Shown here: piece after piece, positions 9,873 to 18,884 of the stretch
Numbering within the stretch: position 1 is the stretch's first letter
Layout of the letters: each line of letters opens with the position of its first letter
NCBI RefSeq assembly: GCF_014201585.1
Contig: NZ_JACHES010000005.1
Location: 132,248-196,247 of the forward strand
Length of the DNA stretch: 64,000 nt
Reading direction: 5' to 3'
Source of the DNA: Anoxybacillus tengchongensis
Lineage (GTDB): Bacteria; Bacillota; Bacilli; Bacillales; Anoxybacillaceae
Program-made: the position numbers and the translations under genes
The notes under the pieces: model-generated
The model's database searches: none
What the model was told of the DNA's origin: nothing
Seen by the model: only the letters and a program-made list of their open reading frames with translations

Positions 9873-12200
9873 ATGCTAGAGGATACGAGTTTTGCGATTC
9901 GACCGATCGATCAAGCGGACGAAAAAGAAGTGTGGCAACCGATTGGAGATGTGCAAAAAATTGAAGGTAAAAAACAAATATTTGCATTGACGTGCGACGA
10001 AGCAGTTGTTAATATTCATTTTTATCGTGGCGATATCGTTCGGGTGACGATCGATCCGTTCGATGGGAAGTACGATTCGGTTAGCCCAGCGGTCATCGCA
10101 ACGCCAGAAAAAGTAGACGTGCACGTTCGTGAAGGAGAAGATGGCTGGGAGTTGCAGACAAAACGATTAACGGTCGTCATCGAGCGAAGCCCGTTTCGGT
10201 TAGCGATATACGACAATGAAGGAACGCTGCTTGTGCGCGATGAACAACCTGTATGTTTTCAAGCAAAAGGGCGTATGCGCTGTGCACACGCGCTCACCCC
10301 GACCGATGTCGTATATGGATTAGGAGAAAAAACAGGTGTGTTAAATAAGCGCGGTGCAGTATGGACGATGTGGAATACGGATGTGTACGCGCCGCACAAT
10401 TTAGAAACAGACCCGTTATATCAGTCGCATCCGTACATGATGGTGTTAAAAAACGGGCATGCGCACGGCATTTTTTTCGATCATACGTACAAAACAACGT
10501 TTGATTTACGCCATGAATTGTTTTATACGTTTACATCAGATGGTGGGGCGCTTAATTATTATGTGTTTGCTGGGCCACATCCGAAAGATGTGTTAGCGCA
10601 ATATACGCATCTTGTTGGACGCATGCCGCTGCCACCGAAATGGGCGCTCGGGTATCATCAATCGCGTTATAGTTATGAAACAGAGCAGGAAGTGCGTGAA
10701 CTTATCGATACGTTTCGGGCGAAACATATTCCGCTTGATGCGGTATATTTAGACATTCATTATATGGATGAATATCGTGTTTTTACGTTTGATCAAAAAC
10801 GGTTTCCACATCCGAAATCGTTGATTCAATATGCAAAGGAACAAGGGGTTCATATCGTGCCGATTGTTGATCCGGGCGTGAAAGTTGACGCGGAGTATGA
10901 TACGTATCGTGATGGAGTGCAAAAAGATTATTTTTGTAAATATGCTGACGGAACGTTGTACAAAGGAGACGTTTGGCCGGGGACGAGCGTGTTTCCAGAC
11001 TTTTTAAAGAAAAAAGTGCGCAAATGGTGGGGCGAGCAGCATACGTTTTATACGGACATCGGCATTGAAGGTATTTGGAACGATATGAATGAGCCATCGG
11101 TATTTAACGAGACAAAAACGATGGATGAACAAGTCGTCCATGACGGATGGAAAACGCATCGCCAAGTGCATAACGTATACGGGATGATGATGACAGAGGC
11201 GACGTATCACGCATTGAAAAAGCAACTGAAAGGAAAACGCCCGTTTGTGTTGACGCGCGCAGGATTTGCCGGTATTCATCGCTACGCAGCTGTATGGACA
11301 GGCGATAATCGTAGCTTTTGGGAGCACCTTGAGCTGTCGATACCAATGTGCTTAAACTTAGGATTATCCGCAGTGGCGTTTTGCGGGGCAGATGTCGGTG
11401 GGTTTGCACATGATGCGAATGGAGAACTGCTCGTTCGATGGACGCAAGTTGGGGCATTTTTCCCGTATTTTCGCAATCATTGTGCGATTGGTTTTGCTCG
11501 GCAAGAACCGTGGGCATTTGGGGAAACATACGAACAAATCGTAAAACGATATATTGAATTGCGATACGAATGGTTGCCACATTTATATTCGTTATGCTTT
11601 GAAGCGTATCAAACAGGTGTGCCGATGATGCGCCCGCTTATGATGGAATATCCGAACGATCGCGAAACGTGGAACGTCTCGGATCAATTCATGGTTGGCG
11701 ATCAAGTGATGATCGCACCAATGATACGTCCATATACAGCGCATCGCATCGTTTATTTCCCAGAAGGACGTTGGATTGATTATTGGACAAAAGAAGTGTT
11801 TGAAGGCAGTCGGCGGTATATCGTGGAAGCTCCGCTTGATCGTTTGCCGATATATGTAAAAGAAGGGGCGATGATTGCTCACGCCGATGTGAAGCTATCG
11901 ACGGCTATGGCTGATGAACAAATGACATTGTACGTGTATACAATGAAAGAAGGAACATCGACATACACGCTTTATGATGATGACGGAACAACGTTTGCGT
12001 ATGAAAAAGGGGAATATATCCGCATGCATATTCGAGCGACGTTTGTTGATCATACCGTTCATTTTGACGTAAAAACAGATGGGACGTACCAACCAACATG
12101 GCAATTGCATGTCGCGTTTGTTGGGGACGTGCCGACAACGATTGTTGTCAATGGGGAACAACGAGTCATCGACGAAGCGACAAACACGTTTGTTTTGTAA
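9873..12200 (+). CDS. malA: Alpha-glucosidase, GH31, cytoplasmic
   Basis: 775 residues from the ATG at 9873, which follows GGGGGAGAG; an in-frame extension to 9795 overlaps amyA and lacks such a site. No signal peptide. The GH31 nucleophile motif IWNDMNEPS (D404) and acid/base region WTGDNRS (D478) are present, in a barrel preceded by an N-terminal beta-sandwich (1-~240). It releases glucose from the non-reducing ends of imported maltose and maltodextrins, completing the pathway of surface amylase, ABC importer and cytoplasmic neopullulanase. It lies 16 bp from amyA and 16 bp from the regulator gene, so probably in one operon. Confidence 0.92.
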   Translation: MLEDTSFAIRPIDQADEKEVWQPIGDVQKIEGKKQIFALTCDEAVVNIHFYRGDIVRVTIDPFDGKYDSVSPAVIATPEKVDVHVREGEDGWELQTKRLTVVIERSPFRLAIYDNEGTLLVRDEQPVCFQAKGRMRCAHALTPTDVVYGLGEKTGVLNKRGAVWTMWNTDVYAPHNLETDPLYQSHPYMMVLKNGHAHGIFFDHTYKTTFDLRHELFYTFTSDGGALNYYVFAGPHPKDVLAQYTHLVGRMPLPPKWALGYHQSRYSYETEQEVRELIDTFRAKHIPLDAVYLDIHYMDEYRVFTFDQKRFPHPKSLIQYAKEQGVHIVPIVDPGVKVDAEYDTYRDGVQKDYFCKYADGTLYKGDVWPGTSVFPDFLKKKVRKWWGEQHTFYTDIGIEGIWNDMNEPSVFNETKTMDEQVVHDGWKTHRQVHNVYGMMMTEATYHALKKQLKGKRPFVLTRAGFAGIHRYAAVWTGDNRSFWEHLELSIPMCLNLGLSAVAFCGADVGGFAHDANGELLVRWTQVGAFFPYFRNHCAIGFARQEPWAFGETYEQIVKRYIELRYEWLPHLYSLCFEAYQTGVPMMRPLMMEYPNDRETWNVSDQFMVGDQVMIAPMIRPYTAHRIVYFPEGRWIDYWTKEVFEGSRRYIVEAPLDRLPIYVKEGAMIAHADVKLSTAMADEQMTLYVYTMKEGTSTYTLYDDDGTTFAYEKGEYIRMHIRATFVDHTVHFDVKTDGTYQPTWQLHVAFVGDVPTTIVVNGEQRVIDEATNTFVL

Positions 12201-12216
12201 GAGATGGGGGATTTTT

Positions 12217-13251
12217 ATGACAGTAACGATTAAAGATGTAGCGAAGCGAGCAAATGTGGCGCCATCGACTGTTTCCCGCGTCATCGCAGATAGCCCGCGC
12301 ATTAGTGAGAAAACGAAGAAAAAAGTGCGTGAGGCGATGAAAGAGCTTGGCTATCATCCGAATTTTATCGCGCGCAGTTTAGCAAATAAGTCGACGCAAG
12401 TGATCGGGCTCGTTATGCCAAGTTCAGCAGATAAAGCGTTTCAAAACCCGTTTTTCCCAGAAGTTATCCGTGGCATTAGCAAAGCGGTGCATGATCGGCA
12501 ATATGCATTGCAGTTATCGACAGGGGAAACGGAAGCGGAAATTTACGATGGCGTTGTGCATATGGTGCAAGGAAAGCGCGTTGATGGTGTAATTTTGCTG
12601 TATTCGCGTGCGAACGATAAAATTATGGCTTATTTACAAAAAGAAGATGTGCCGTTTGTTGTCATTGGAAAACCGCATAAAAAAGCAGAGGAAATTACGC
12701 ACGTTGATAACGATAACGTGCGTGCGGCGCGCGAAGCGACAGAATATTTAATTGAACTTGGTCATGAGCGCATCGCGTTTGTCGGTGGAAACGTCAATCT
12801 CATTGTGACGATGGATCGTTTGCGCGGTTATGAAAAAGCGTTAAAATCTGCAGGGCTTGTATACAGAAAAGATTACATTGTGCATGAAGAATTTTTAAAA
12901 GAAGGCGGACAAGAGGCGATGAAAGAGTTGCTTTCACTTGCTGAGCCGCCAACCGCACTCGTCGTGGCGGACGATTTAATGGCGCTCGGTGTGTTAAATA
13001 CGCTCGCTGAAATGGGATTAAGCGTGCCGGGAGATGTATCGATCGTCAGTTTTAACAACGTACTTTTATCGGAAATTTCTCGTCCACCGCTTACATCGGT
13101 AGACATTCATATTTTTCAACTTGGCTTTGAAGCGGCAAGAAATTTAATTCAACAAATCGAAAACCCGAATGAGCCAATTAAACGAATCATCATCCCACAT
13201 ACGATTGTGAAACGATTTTCGTGCGATTACTACAAAGCGCCTTCTGAATAA
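12217..13251 (+). CDS. malR: LacI/GalR-family transcriptional regulator of maltose genes
   Basis: 344 residues. The N-terminal DNA-binding domain is classic LacI (TIKDVAKRANVAPSTVSRVI, then SLANKSTQVIGLVMP at the hinge), followed by a periplasmic-binding-like sugar sensor (about 60-340). ATG at 12217 is 6-7 nt after a GGGGG run. It is last in the amyA-malA-malR run and therefore probably represses the divergent neopullulanase and the malEFG genes via the CpG-centred palindromes at 4463 and 4648. The name is assigned from context; the inducer (maltose or a maltodextrin) is inferred. Confidence 0.88.
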   Translation: MTVTIKDVAKRANVAPSTVSRVIADSPRISEKTKKKVREAMKELGYHPNFIARSLANKSTQVIGLVMPSSADKAFQNPFFPEVIRGISKAVHDRQYALQLSTGETEAEIYDGVVHMVQGKRVDGVILLYSRANDKIMAYLQKEDVPFVVIGKPHKKAEEITHVDNDNVRAAREATEYLIELGHERIAFVGGNVNLIVTMDRLRGYEKALKSAGLVYRKDYIVHEEFLKEGGQEAMKELLSLAEPPTALVVADDLMALGVLNTLAEMGLSVPGDVSIVSFNNVLLSEISRPPLTSVDIHIFQLGFEAARNLIQQIENPNEPIKRIIIPHTIVKRFSCDYYKAPSE

Positions 13252-13266
13252 GAAGGTGCTTTTTTA
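13236..13266 (+). terminator. Rho-independent terminator of the maltose operon
   Basis: AGCGCCTTCT (13236-13245) pairs with AGAAGGTGCT (13251-13260) with one G-T pair, then TTTTT. The left arm lies within the last codons of malR. Confidence 0.85.
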
Positions 13267-13347
13267 TAAAACAGGCTAGGCGAGAAGAAAAAAATGGTGT
13301 ATCATATTCTTAACATTCGTGCTCTTTGAAAAACAATATACGATGAA

Positions 13348-13560
13348 GCAAGTACGGTGCATACGTCCGTATGCTTAAAAGGGAAGAACGGTGCAAAGCC
13401 GTCGCGGTACCCGCCACTGTGATGGGGAGTTTCGTTGCAATATGCCACTGATTTTTGGGGAAGGCGCAACGAGATGATGAACCTAAGCCAGGAGACCTGC
13501 CTGCTTGCGATACGTCGGCTGCCTACGGGAATATAGGTAGACGTGCGGGGACGATGAAAA
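13348..13560 (+). promoter_or_regulatory. Cobalamin (AdoCbl) riboswitch
   Basis: The B12 box GCCAGGAGACCTGCC is at 13487-13501. Upstream are the expected conserved pieces: GGTGC near 13356 and again at 13390, GGGAA at 13381, and CCGCCACTG at 13411. Together these give the paired-arm layout of the cobalamin riboswitch. Ends are approximate. With the terminator at 13610 it would shut down the 17-kb biosynthetic operon when adenosylcobalamin is plentiful. It fills most of the 408-bp gap between malR and the first cobalamin gene. I could not identify a convincing -35/-10 pair upstream. Confidence 0.93.
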
Positions 13561-13609
13561 ATAAACAACAATTGTGAAAGTTTTATTGTTTGAATCTTTC
13601 GTTTTTTCT

Positions 13610-13637
13610 GCACCTCTACCTAGAGGTGCTTTTTTAT
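13610..13637 (+). terminator. Terminator hairpin of the cobalamin riboswitch expression platform
   Basis: GCACCTCTA (13610-13618) pairs perfectly with TAGAGGTGC (13621-13629), followed by TTTTTTATTTTT. It stands between the aptamer and the first gene, so it is the likely ligand-controlled terminator. Confidence 0.85.
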
Positions 13638-13659
13638 TTTTAAAAAAGGAGCGACATAT

Positions 13660-14022
13660 ATGGCGACATGGGATTTACAAGGAACGAAACATCATGTGTT
13701 GATTTGTAACGGAGGGAGTTGTATGCGAAAAGGTGGAGAGGAGGTGACGCAAGCGATTCGTGATGAAATTGACAGGCTACAATTACATGAGTACGTTCAT
13801 ACAACGCGGACACGATGTAACGGTCGCTGTGAAGATGCGTGCGTCGTTATCGTTTATCCTGAAGGAATTTGGTATCGTGCCGTTGATGAGCAGATCGGAA
13901 AGGACATCGTACGAAAACATGTACGCGATGGTGAAATGTTGCATGAATATGTGACGTACACATACGATGAAGGCTTTGTCATGCCTAAATATAGCGTTGC
14001 GACAAGGGGGAAGAAAAAGTGA
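13660..14022 (+). CDS. cbiW: Thioredoxin-like [2Fe-2S] ferredoxin, CbiW-like
   Basis: 120 residues. Cysteines are arranged as CNGGSC near the N-terminus and [18 protein letters not shown] in the middle, the thioredoxin-fold [2Fe-2S] ferredoxin pattern. In the known B. megaterium anaerobic cobalamin operon a protein of this kind (CbiW) is the first gene, as here. It probably supplies electrons to a redox step of the pathway, such as one involving the iron-sulfur domain of CbiH60; its exact partner is unproven. ATG follows AAAGGAG. Its stop overlaps the GTG of cbiM by 4 bp. Confidence 0.8.
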   Translation: MATWDLQGTKHHVLICNGGSCMRKGGEEVTQAIRDEIDRLQLHEYVHTTRTRCNGRCEDACVVIVYPEGIWYRAVDEQIGKDIVRKHVRDGEMLHEYVTYTYDEGFVMPKYSVATRGKKK

Positions 14023-14771
14023 AGAAACCGTTGTTTTGGATTGTTAGTATGTGCGCTACGGTCTATATTTTATTTGCACTTTCACCTTCCGCATATGCGA
14101 TGCACATTATGGAAGGGTTCTTACCTTGGCAATGGGCGCTCATTTGGTGGTTGCTATTTTTACCGTTTTTCTTTATTGGTTTACGTACAATGACGCGTCT
14201 GATGAAACAAAAGCCGGAGGTGAAATTACTCCTTGCACTCGCTACAGCGTTTACATTTGTTTTGTCGGCATTAAAAATTCCATCTGTCACAGGCAGTAGT
14301 TCGCATCCGACAGGGACGGGGTTCGGGGCGCTTTTATTCGGACCGTTTGTTATGACGGTCATCGGTACAGCAGTATTATTGTTTCAAGCGTTTTTGCTTG
14401 CGCATGGTGGATTGACAACGCTTGGGGCGAATGCATTTTCGATGGCTGTCGTTGGTCCATTCGTTGCGTACGGCTTGTTCGTTTTATGTAAAAAGTGTGG
14501 AATATCGTTGCGTATGTCCGTCTTTTTAGCGGCGATGATGGCTGATTTGGCGACATACGTCATGACGTCGTTTCAACTCGCCCTAGCATTTCCAGATGTA
14601 ACGAGTGGCGTATGGGGCGCATTTTTAAAATTCGCTTCAATTTTTGCGGTGACACAAGTACCACTTGCGATTACGGAAGGACTCTTTACTGTTGTCGTAT
14701 GGAACTTTTTGCATACGTACTCGGAGCGAGAGTTAGATGTGTTAGAGGAGAGGGGAGTGTTTTTTAAATGA
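14019..14771 (+). CDS. cbiM: Energy-coupling-factor cobalt transporter, S component CbiM
   Basis: 250 residues, GTG start overlapping the previous stop (GTGA). A signal peptide (1-27, ending SPSAYA) precedes MHIMEGFLP, whose exposed Met-His N-terminus is the metal-binding feature of CbiM proteins. Several membrane segments follow, including the [11 protein letters not shown] motif near residue 90 that lines the metal site. With CbiN, CbiQ and CbiO it imports Co2+ for the corrin ring. Confidence 0.95.
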   Translation: MKKPLFWIVSMCATVYILFALSPSAYAMHIMEGFLPWQWALIWWLLFLPFFFIGLRTMTRLMKQKPEVKLLLALATAFTFVLSALKIPSVTGSSSHPTGTGFGALLFGPFVMTVIGTAVLLFQAFLLAHGGLTTLGANAFSMAVVGPFVAYGLFVLCKKCGISLRMSVFLAAMMADLATYVMTSFQLALAFPDVTSGVWGAFLKFASIFAVTQVPLAITEGLFTVVVWNFLHTYSERELDVLEERGVFFK

Positions 14772-15037
14772 GCAATCGTATATTGTTGTTCATTGCCGCA
14801 TTGTTGATCGTGTTGCCGCTATTTATTGTGAAAAATACGGAGTTTGCTGGAGCGGATACGCTTGCGGAAAAAATGATTCAACAAATCTCACCACATTATG
14901 AACCTTGGTTTGATGTCGTATTTGAACCACCGAGTGGAGAAGTAGAGACGTTATTATTTTCTTTACAAGCTGCGCTTGGTGCTGGGGTAATCGGCTACAT
15001 CATCGGTTTATACAAGGGAAGAAAAAGAAATGGTTAG
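14768..15037 (+). CDS. cbiN: Cobalt transporter accessory subunit CbiN
   Basis: 89 residues with one membrane segment near each end (about 5-22 and 67-83) and an extracytoplasmic loop between them holding the conserved [25 protein letters not shown] stretch. CbiN is the small partner that assists Co2+ loading of CbiM. It overlaps cbiM by 4 bp and cbiQ by 8 bp, which suggests coupled translation. Confidence 0.93.
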   Translation: MSNRILLFIAALLIVLPLFIVKNTEFAGADTLAEKMIQQISPHYEPWFDVVFEPPSGEVETLLFSLQAALGAGVIGYIIGLYKGRKRNG

Positions 15038-15752
15038 TTGGCTTGATCAATGGGCGTATCGGAATCGCCTTTCGAAATTAAATGCTACATTTAAGCTAAT
15101 ATTTGCGCTTATTTTGCTCATATGGGCGCTTCTTGGGACGAATGTTGTCCGCTTAATCATTATCGTTTGGTTGCTCGTTTGGTTGCTTGGATATGCACGT
15201 TTGCCTTCGAGTGTTTGTTTACGCGTTTGTATGCTCATATCGCTCGTTATTCTCGGAAGTAGCATACCGCTTCTTTTTTCATTTGATGGCGCAATTCACT
15301 TCATAAGTGAAAGCTTTTCATATGTAAGTACAGTTTTTTTACGGGCGTTTACAAGTTCGCTTGTTCTCTTTTTCCTTGCAGCAACAACACCATTTTTTCG
15401 TATTGCTCACGCATTAAGCAAATGGCACGTTCCTAAAGCATTTATTGAACTGTTGTTGTTGACGTATCGTTTTATTTTTATAGTAGAAAAAACAGCAAAA
15501 GAACTGTTTGTTACGGTGCAAATAAAACGTGGGGAGCGGGATTGGCGCTTTGCTTCACTAGCTGTTGCACAGTTGTTACGTCAAACATTACATCATTATG
15601 AGGCGATGATGATTGCACAACAGGCGCGCAACGTTTCTTTTGCTGTTCCAATGTGTGCAGATGAACAGTTGCCAAGAAGGTATGTCATCGAAGCGTTTAT
15701 TGGAATTGTTGTTCTATTTATTTTGGAGGGCTTATATGCTACGGTTTCATAA
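15030..15752 (+). CDS. cbiQ: Cobalt transporter T component CbiQ
   Basis: 240 residues. Hydrophobic segments near the N-terminus and in the middle are followed by a cytoplasmic helical region with AKELFVTVQIKRGERDW and EAMMIAQQARNVSF. The latter corresponds to the Ala-Arg coupling motif (ARG-type) of T components that docks on the ATPase; here it reads QARN. It transmits ATP hydrolysis by CbiO to CbiM. Its 3' end overlaps cbiO by 17 bp. Confidence 0.88.
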   Translation: MVSWLDQWAYRNRLSKLNATFKLIFALILLIWALLGTNVVRLIIIVWLLVWLLGYARLPSSVCLRVCMLISLVILGSSIPLLFSFDGAIHFISESFSYVSTVFLRAFTSSLVLFFLAATTPFFRIAHALSKWHVPKAFIELLLLTYRFIFIVEKTAKELFVTVQIKRGERDWRFASLAVAQLLRQTLHHYEAMMIAQQARNVSFAVPMCADEQLPRRYVIEAFIGIVVLFILEGLYATVS

Positions 15753-16515
15753 TGTTCATTATACGTATCGGAACGGCGCATACGTGTTAAAAGGAGTATC
15801 ACTTACAATTGAACGAGGAAAAAAATATGCGCTCATCGGAAAAAACGGTTGTGGGAAAACGACGTGGTTGCTTCATGCAAACGGTATTTACCGACCGACC
15901 AAAGGGGATGTGTATTGGGAAGGAGAGAAAGTAGCAGATCGTCAGCAATGGCGAGATTTGCGAAAGCATGTTGGTGTCGTTTTTCAAAACCCAGAACATC
16001 AATTTTTAGCACCGATGATTGAGGAAGAACTAGCGCTTAGTTTAGAAGGAAATCACGAGCAAATGGCACAAATTATGAAACAATTTTCGCTTGAGAAGTG
16101 GCGCGATATACCGATACATCATTTAAGTCTTGGACAAAAAAAATGGTTATCGCTTGCGGTGGCGATGGCGCCCAAGCCTCATTTACTTATTGTCGATGAA
16201 CCATCTGCTTATTTAGATGTTTCGCAGAGCGAGCGCTTAGTCATGAAACTAAATGAGCTGCATAAAGAGGGTACAACGCCCGTTGTCATTACGCACGATC
16301 TTGATTTCGTTTGGCAATGGGCGGATGAAGTGTTTGTTATGCATGATGGTCGCATCGTTTTGCATGGAACACCGGCCTTTGTATTTACAAAAACGAACAT
16401 ATTTTATGAGCTTGGTTTGCCGCTTCCACTTCTTTTACGCATATGGCTGAAGGAAAACAAGATGTGTACAGAACAGCAATTGTTTGAATGGATTGAACGA
16501 TGGAAAAGGGAGTGA
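15736..16515 (+). CDS. cbiO: Cobalt transporter ATPase CbiO
   Basis: 259 residues from the ATG at 15736, behind TTTGGAGGG; the frame is open further up inside cbiQ but without a proper site. Walker A GKNGCGKTT (about 35-43), Q-loop VVFQNPEHQF, Walker B LLIVDEPSAYLD and the switch histidine in VVITHDLDF are present. The ABC signature reads LSLGQKKW instead of the usual LSGGQ(K/Q)(R), a change of the second glycine to leucine. It powers the CbiMNQ importer from the cytoplasm. Confidence 0.92.
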   Translation: MLRFHNVHYTYRNGAYVLKGVSLTIERGKKYALIGKNGCGKTTWLLHANGIYRPTKGDVYWEGEKVADRQQWRDLRKHVGVVFQNPEHQFLAPMIEEELALSLEGNHEQMAQIMKQFSLEKWRDIPIHHLSLGQKKWLSLAVAMAPKPHLLIVDEPSAYLDVSQSERLVMKLNELHKEGTTPVVITHDLDFVWQWADEVFVMHDGRIVLHGTPAFVFTKTNIFYELGLPLPLLLRIWLKENKMCTEQQLFEWIERWKRE

Positions 16516-16520
16516 AAAGG

Positions 16521-18047
16521 ATGGCTGGAAAATTGTTTGTTGTCGGCTTTGGTCCGGGAAGTGTCGATCATATGACAAAGCGAGCTCGCGAGGCGATTGA
16601 AGAAAGCGATGTTATTGTCGGCTATAAAACGTATGTCGATTTAGTCATGGATCTCATCGATGGAAAAGAAGTCATTAGCACGGGAATGACAGAAGAAGTG
16701 AGCCGGGCTCAAGAGGCGATTAAACAGGCGGAACGTGGTAAAAAAGTGGCTGTCATATCAAGTGGAGATGCAGGGTTGTACGGTATGGCGGGGCTCATTT
16801 ACGAAGTGTTAATTGAAAAAGGATGGGAAAAAGAAACAGGCATTGAAGTGGAGATTATTCCGGGTATTTCAGCCATTCATTCTTGCGCCGCTTTATTAGG
16901 GGCACCCATTATGCACGATTCATGCACGATTAGTTTAAGCGACCATTTAACGCCATGGAACGTCATTGCAAAAAGAATAGAAGCAGCTGCCGCAGCGGAT
17001 TTCGTTATTGCGCTATACAATCCGAAGAGCGGTCGCCGTACGCAACAAATTGTCGAGGCGCAGCGTATTTTATTAACATACCGTTCACCAGACACGCCCG
17101 TTGGTCTTGTGAAAAGTGCGTACCGCGAGCGGCAACATATTGTATTAACGAGTTTAGGGGAAATGTTAGAGCATGACATCGGCATGTTAACGACGGTCAT
17201 TATCGGAAATTCTTCCACGTTCGTTCATGACGGTCTGATGATTACCCCTCGTGGCTATGAGCGAAAATATAAGCTATCAAGCGCTGTCCAACCGTTAAAA
17301 CTGCACGAGCGATTGCGACCAGAAGCGGAACCATGGGCGTTAACGAACATGCGCTCATTAGCGGAAGAAGCGTATGAAAAAGTGGCTGCTCCAAAGAAAC
17401 AAACAACGGAACGGTTGGAAGTAGCAGTTAGTCCGGGAGTGGTAAATAAAACATTTACGCCAAAGCAAATGATGGATCTCGCTCGCATCGTCGGCGAGCA
17501 AGGGATGATTACGTATACGGCGGATCATTATTTAAAAGTAACGGTGGAAACAGAACGACCAGACGACATCGTCCGTGAACTTTTAGAAGCAGGTTTAACG
17601 GTTGCACCAACGGGAAATGTGTGTGTTATAAAAGCGTGTGACTTTTGTGAGGGAGAAAAAAAAGATGCGATTCCTTATGTCGAGCAACTGCATAAACAAT
17701 TTGGCGGCATGGATTTGCCAAAAGAACTGCGCCTTGGATTTAACGGGTGTGGCATGGCATGTTACGGGGCTGTCCATGAAGATATCGGAATTGTTTATCG
17801 TAAAGGGGCGTTTGATTTATTTTTAGGTGGGAAAACAGTAGGAAGAAATGCACATCCTGGACAGCTTGTCGCCGAAGGCATTCGTCCAGATGACATTGTG
17901 GAAACGATCGCTCGTATTATTGTGCAATATAAAGAAGAAGGATATGCAAACGAGCGATTTCATAAGTTTTTTGAGCGAAAAAAAGAGGTCGGTGGCTTTG
18001 CTTATGGACAAACGATCAAAGCAGAGCCTGCGGCATGTGGGGAGTGA
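16521..18047 (+). CDS. cbiH60: Cobalt-factor III C17-methyltransferase fused to a C-terminal iron-sulfur domain (CbiH60)
   Basis: 508 residues, about twice the size of plain CbiH. Residues 1-~245 are the SAM-dependent tetrapyrrole methyltransferase (FVVGFGPGSVDHMT, SSGDAGLYGMAG, EIIPGISAIHSCAALLGAP, ALYNPKSGRRTQQ). Residues ~300-508 resemble sulfite/nitrite-reductase-type half domains with candidate [4Fe-4S] cysteines in CVIKACDFCEG and FNGCGMACYG. The family methylates C17 and contracts the ring to cobalt-precorrin-4; the extra domain is thought to carry a cluster used in the ring-contraction chemistry. The ATG at 16521 has GGGAG upstream; an in-frame ATG at 16500 lacks a site. Matches CbiH60 of B. 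megaterium. Confidence 0.92.
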   Translation: MAGKLFVVGFGPGSVDHMTKRAREAIEESDVIVGYKTYVDLVMDLIDGKEVISTGMTEEVSRAQEAIKQAERGKKVAVISSGDAGLYGMAGLIYEVLIEKGWEKETGIEVEIIPGISAIHSCAALLGAPIMHDSCTISLSDHLTPWNVIAKRIEAAAAADFVIALYNPKSGRRTQQIVEAQRILLTYRSPDTPVGLVKSAYRERQHIVLTSLGEMLEHDIGMLTTVIIGNSSTFVHDGLMITPRGYERKYKLSSAVQPLKLHERLRPEAEPWALTNMRSLAEEAYEKVAAPKKQTTERLEVAVSPGVVNKTFTPKQMMDLARIVGEQGMITYTADHYLKVTVETERPDDIVRELLEAGLTVAPTGNVCVIKACDFCEGEKKDAIPYVEQLHKQFGGMDLPKELRLGFNGCGMACYGAVHEDIGIVYRKGAFDLFLGGKTVGRNAHPGQLVAEGIRPDDIVETIARIIVQYKEEGYANERFHKFFERKKEVGGFAYGQTIKAEPAACGE

Positions 18048-18052
18048 TGAAA

Positions 18053-18874
18053 ATGAAAGCTGTTTTATTTGTTGGACATGGAAGTCGAGATGAAGAAGGA
18101 AACGAACAAGTACGTCAGTTTGTTCAAACCATTTGTCCACAAATTGATGAGACGTTTTATGTGCATACATGTTTTTTAGAATTTGGTGTTCCATCAGTCA
18201 TTGATGGCATTGCCCATTGTGTAGAACAAGGGGCAACAGATGTTATTGTCATTCCAATCATTTTACTTCCAGCTGGACATTCCAAGCTGCACATACCGGC
18301 AGCGATTGACGAGGCGAAAGAGCGCTATCCACACGTTTCATTTACGTATGGGCGACCACTTGGTATTCATAATGATACGTTTACGATTTTAAACGACCGA
18401 CTGCAAGAAGCAGGAGTTGTTACGGATGAGCAAACAGCAATCATTTTGCTTGGACGCGGAGGAAGCGACCCCGATGCGAATAGCGATTTATATAAAATTG
18501 CTCGCTTATTTTGGGAGCGAAATAAACAGGCGATCGTTGAACCTGCGTTTATGGGTGTCACAAATCCGTCATTAGATGAGGCTGTCGTAAGATGTGTTAA
18601 GCTCGGAGCAAAAAAAATCGTTGTTTTACCTTACTTTTTATTTACAGGCGTGCTTATTAAGCGATTAGAAAAGAAAGTTTCTGAGTTTCAAAGCATGTAT
18701 CCGCATATGTCATTTGTATTGGCGCATTATTTTGGCTTTCATCCGTCGCTACAAACGATTGTGCTTGATCGGTTACAAGAAGTGCTTAGTCATTCGGTTC
18801 ATATGAATTGTGATACGTGCCAATATCGGCTTCATATGGCTGAACATCACCACCACCATCATCATGATCATTGA
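18053..18874 (+). CDS. cbiX: Sirohydrochlorin cobaltochelatase CbiX with histidine-rich tail
   Basis: 273 residues, the long two-domain form. Each half carries a chelatase fold: LFVGHGSRDEEGN at the start with catalytic His10, PAGHSKLHIPAAIDEA, then ILLGRGGSDPDAN and VVLPYFLFTGVLI in the second half. It inserts Co2+ into sirohydrochlorin, the committed step of the cobalt-early route. The C-terminus ends with MNCDTCQYR, a candidate CxxC iron-sulfur or metal site, followed by a run of seven histidines plus DH, probably for metal storage or delivery. The ATG at 18053 is 8 nt after GGGGAG; two upstream in-frame ATGs are less well placed. Confidence 0.95.
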   Translation: MKAVLFVGHGSRDEEGNEQVRQFVQTICPQIDETFYVHTCFLEFGVPSVIDGIAHCVEQGATDVIVIPIILLPAGHSKLHIPAAIDEAKERYPHVSFTYGRPLGIHNDTFTILNDRLQEAGVVTDEQTAIILLGRGGSDPDANSDLYKIARLFWERNKQAIVEPAFMGVTNPSLDEAVVRCVKLGAKKIVVLPYFLFTGVLIKRLEKKVSEFQSMYPHMSFVLAHYFGFHPSLQTIVLDRLQEVLSHSVHMNCDTCQYRLHMAEHHHHHHHDH

Positions 18875-18884
18875 GGTGAGATGA

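Noticed and set aside
13261-13347. Promoter in front of the cobalamin riboswitch
   Set aside because: One must exist near here, but no -35/-10 pair with good match and spacing could be picked with confidence.
13302-13613. A 103-codon minus-strand frame upstream of cbiW
   Set aside because: It is the antisense of the cobalamin riboswitch and has no protein-like features.
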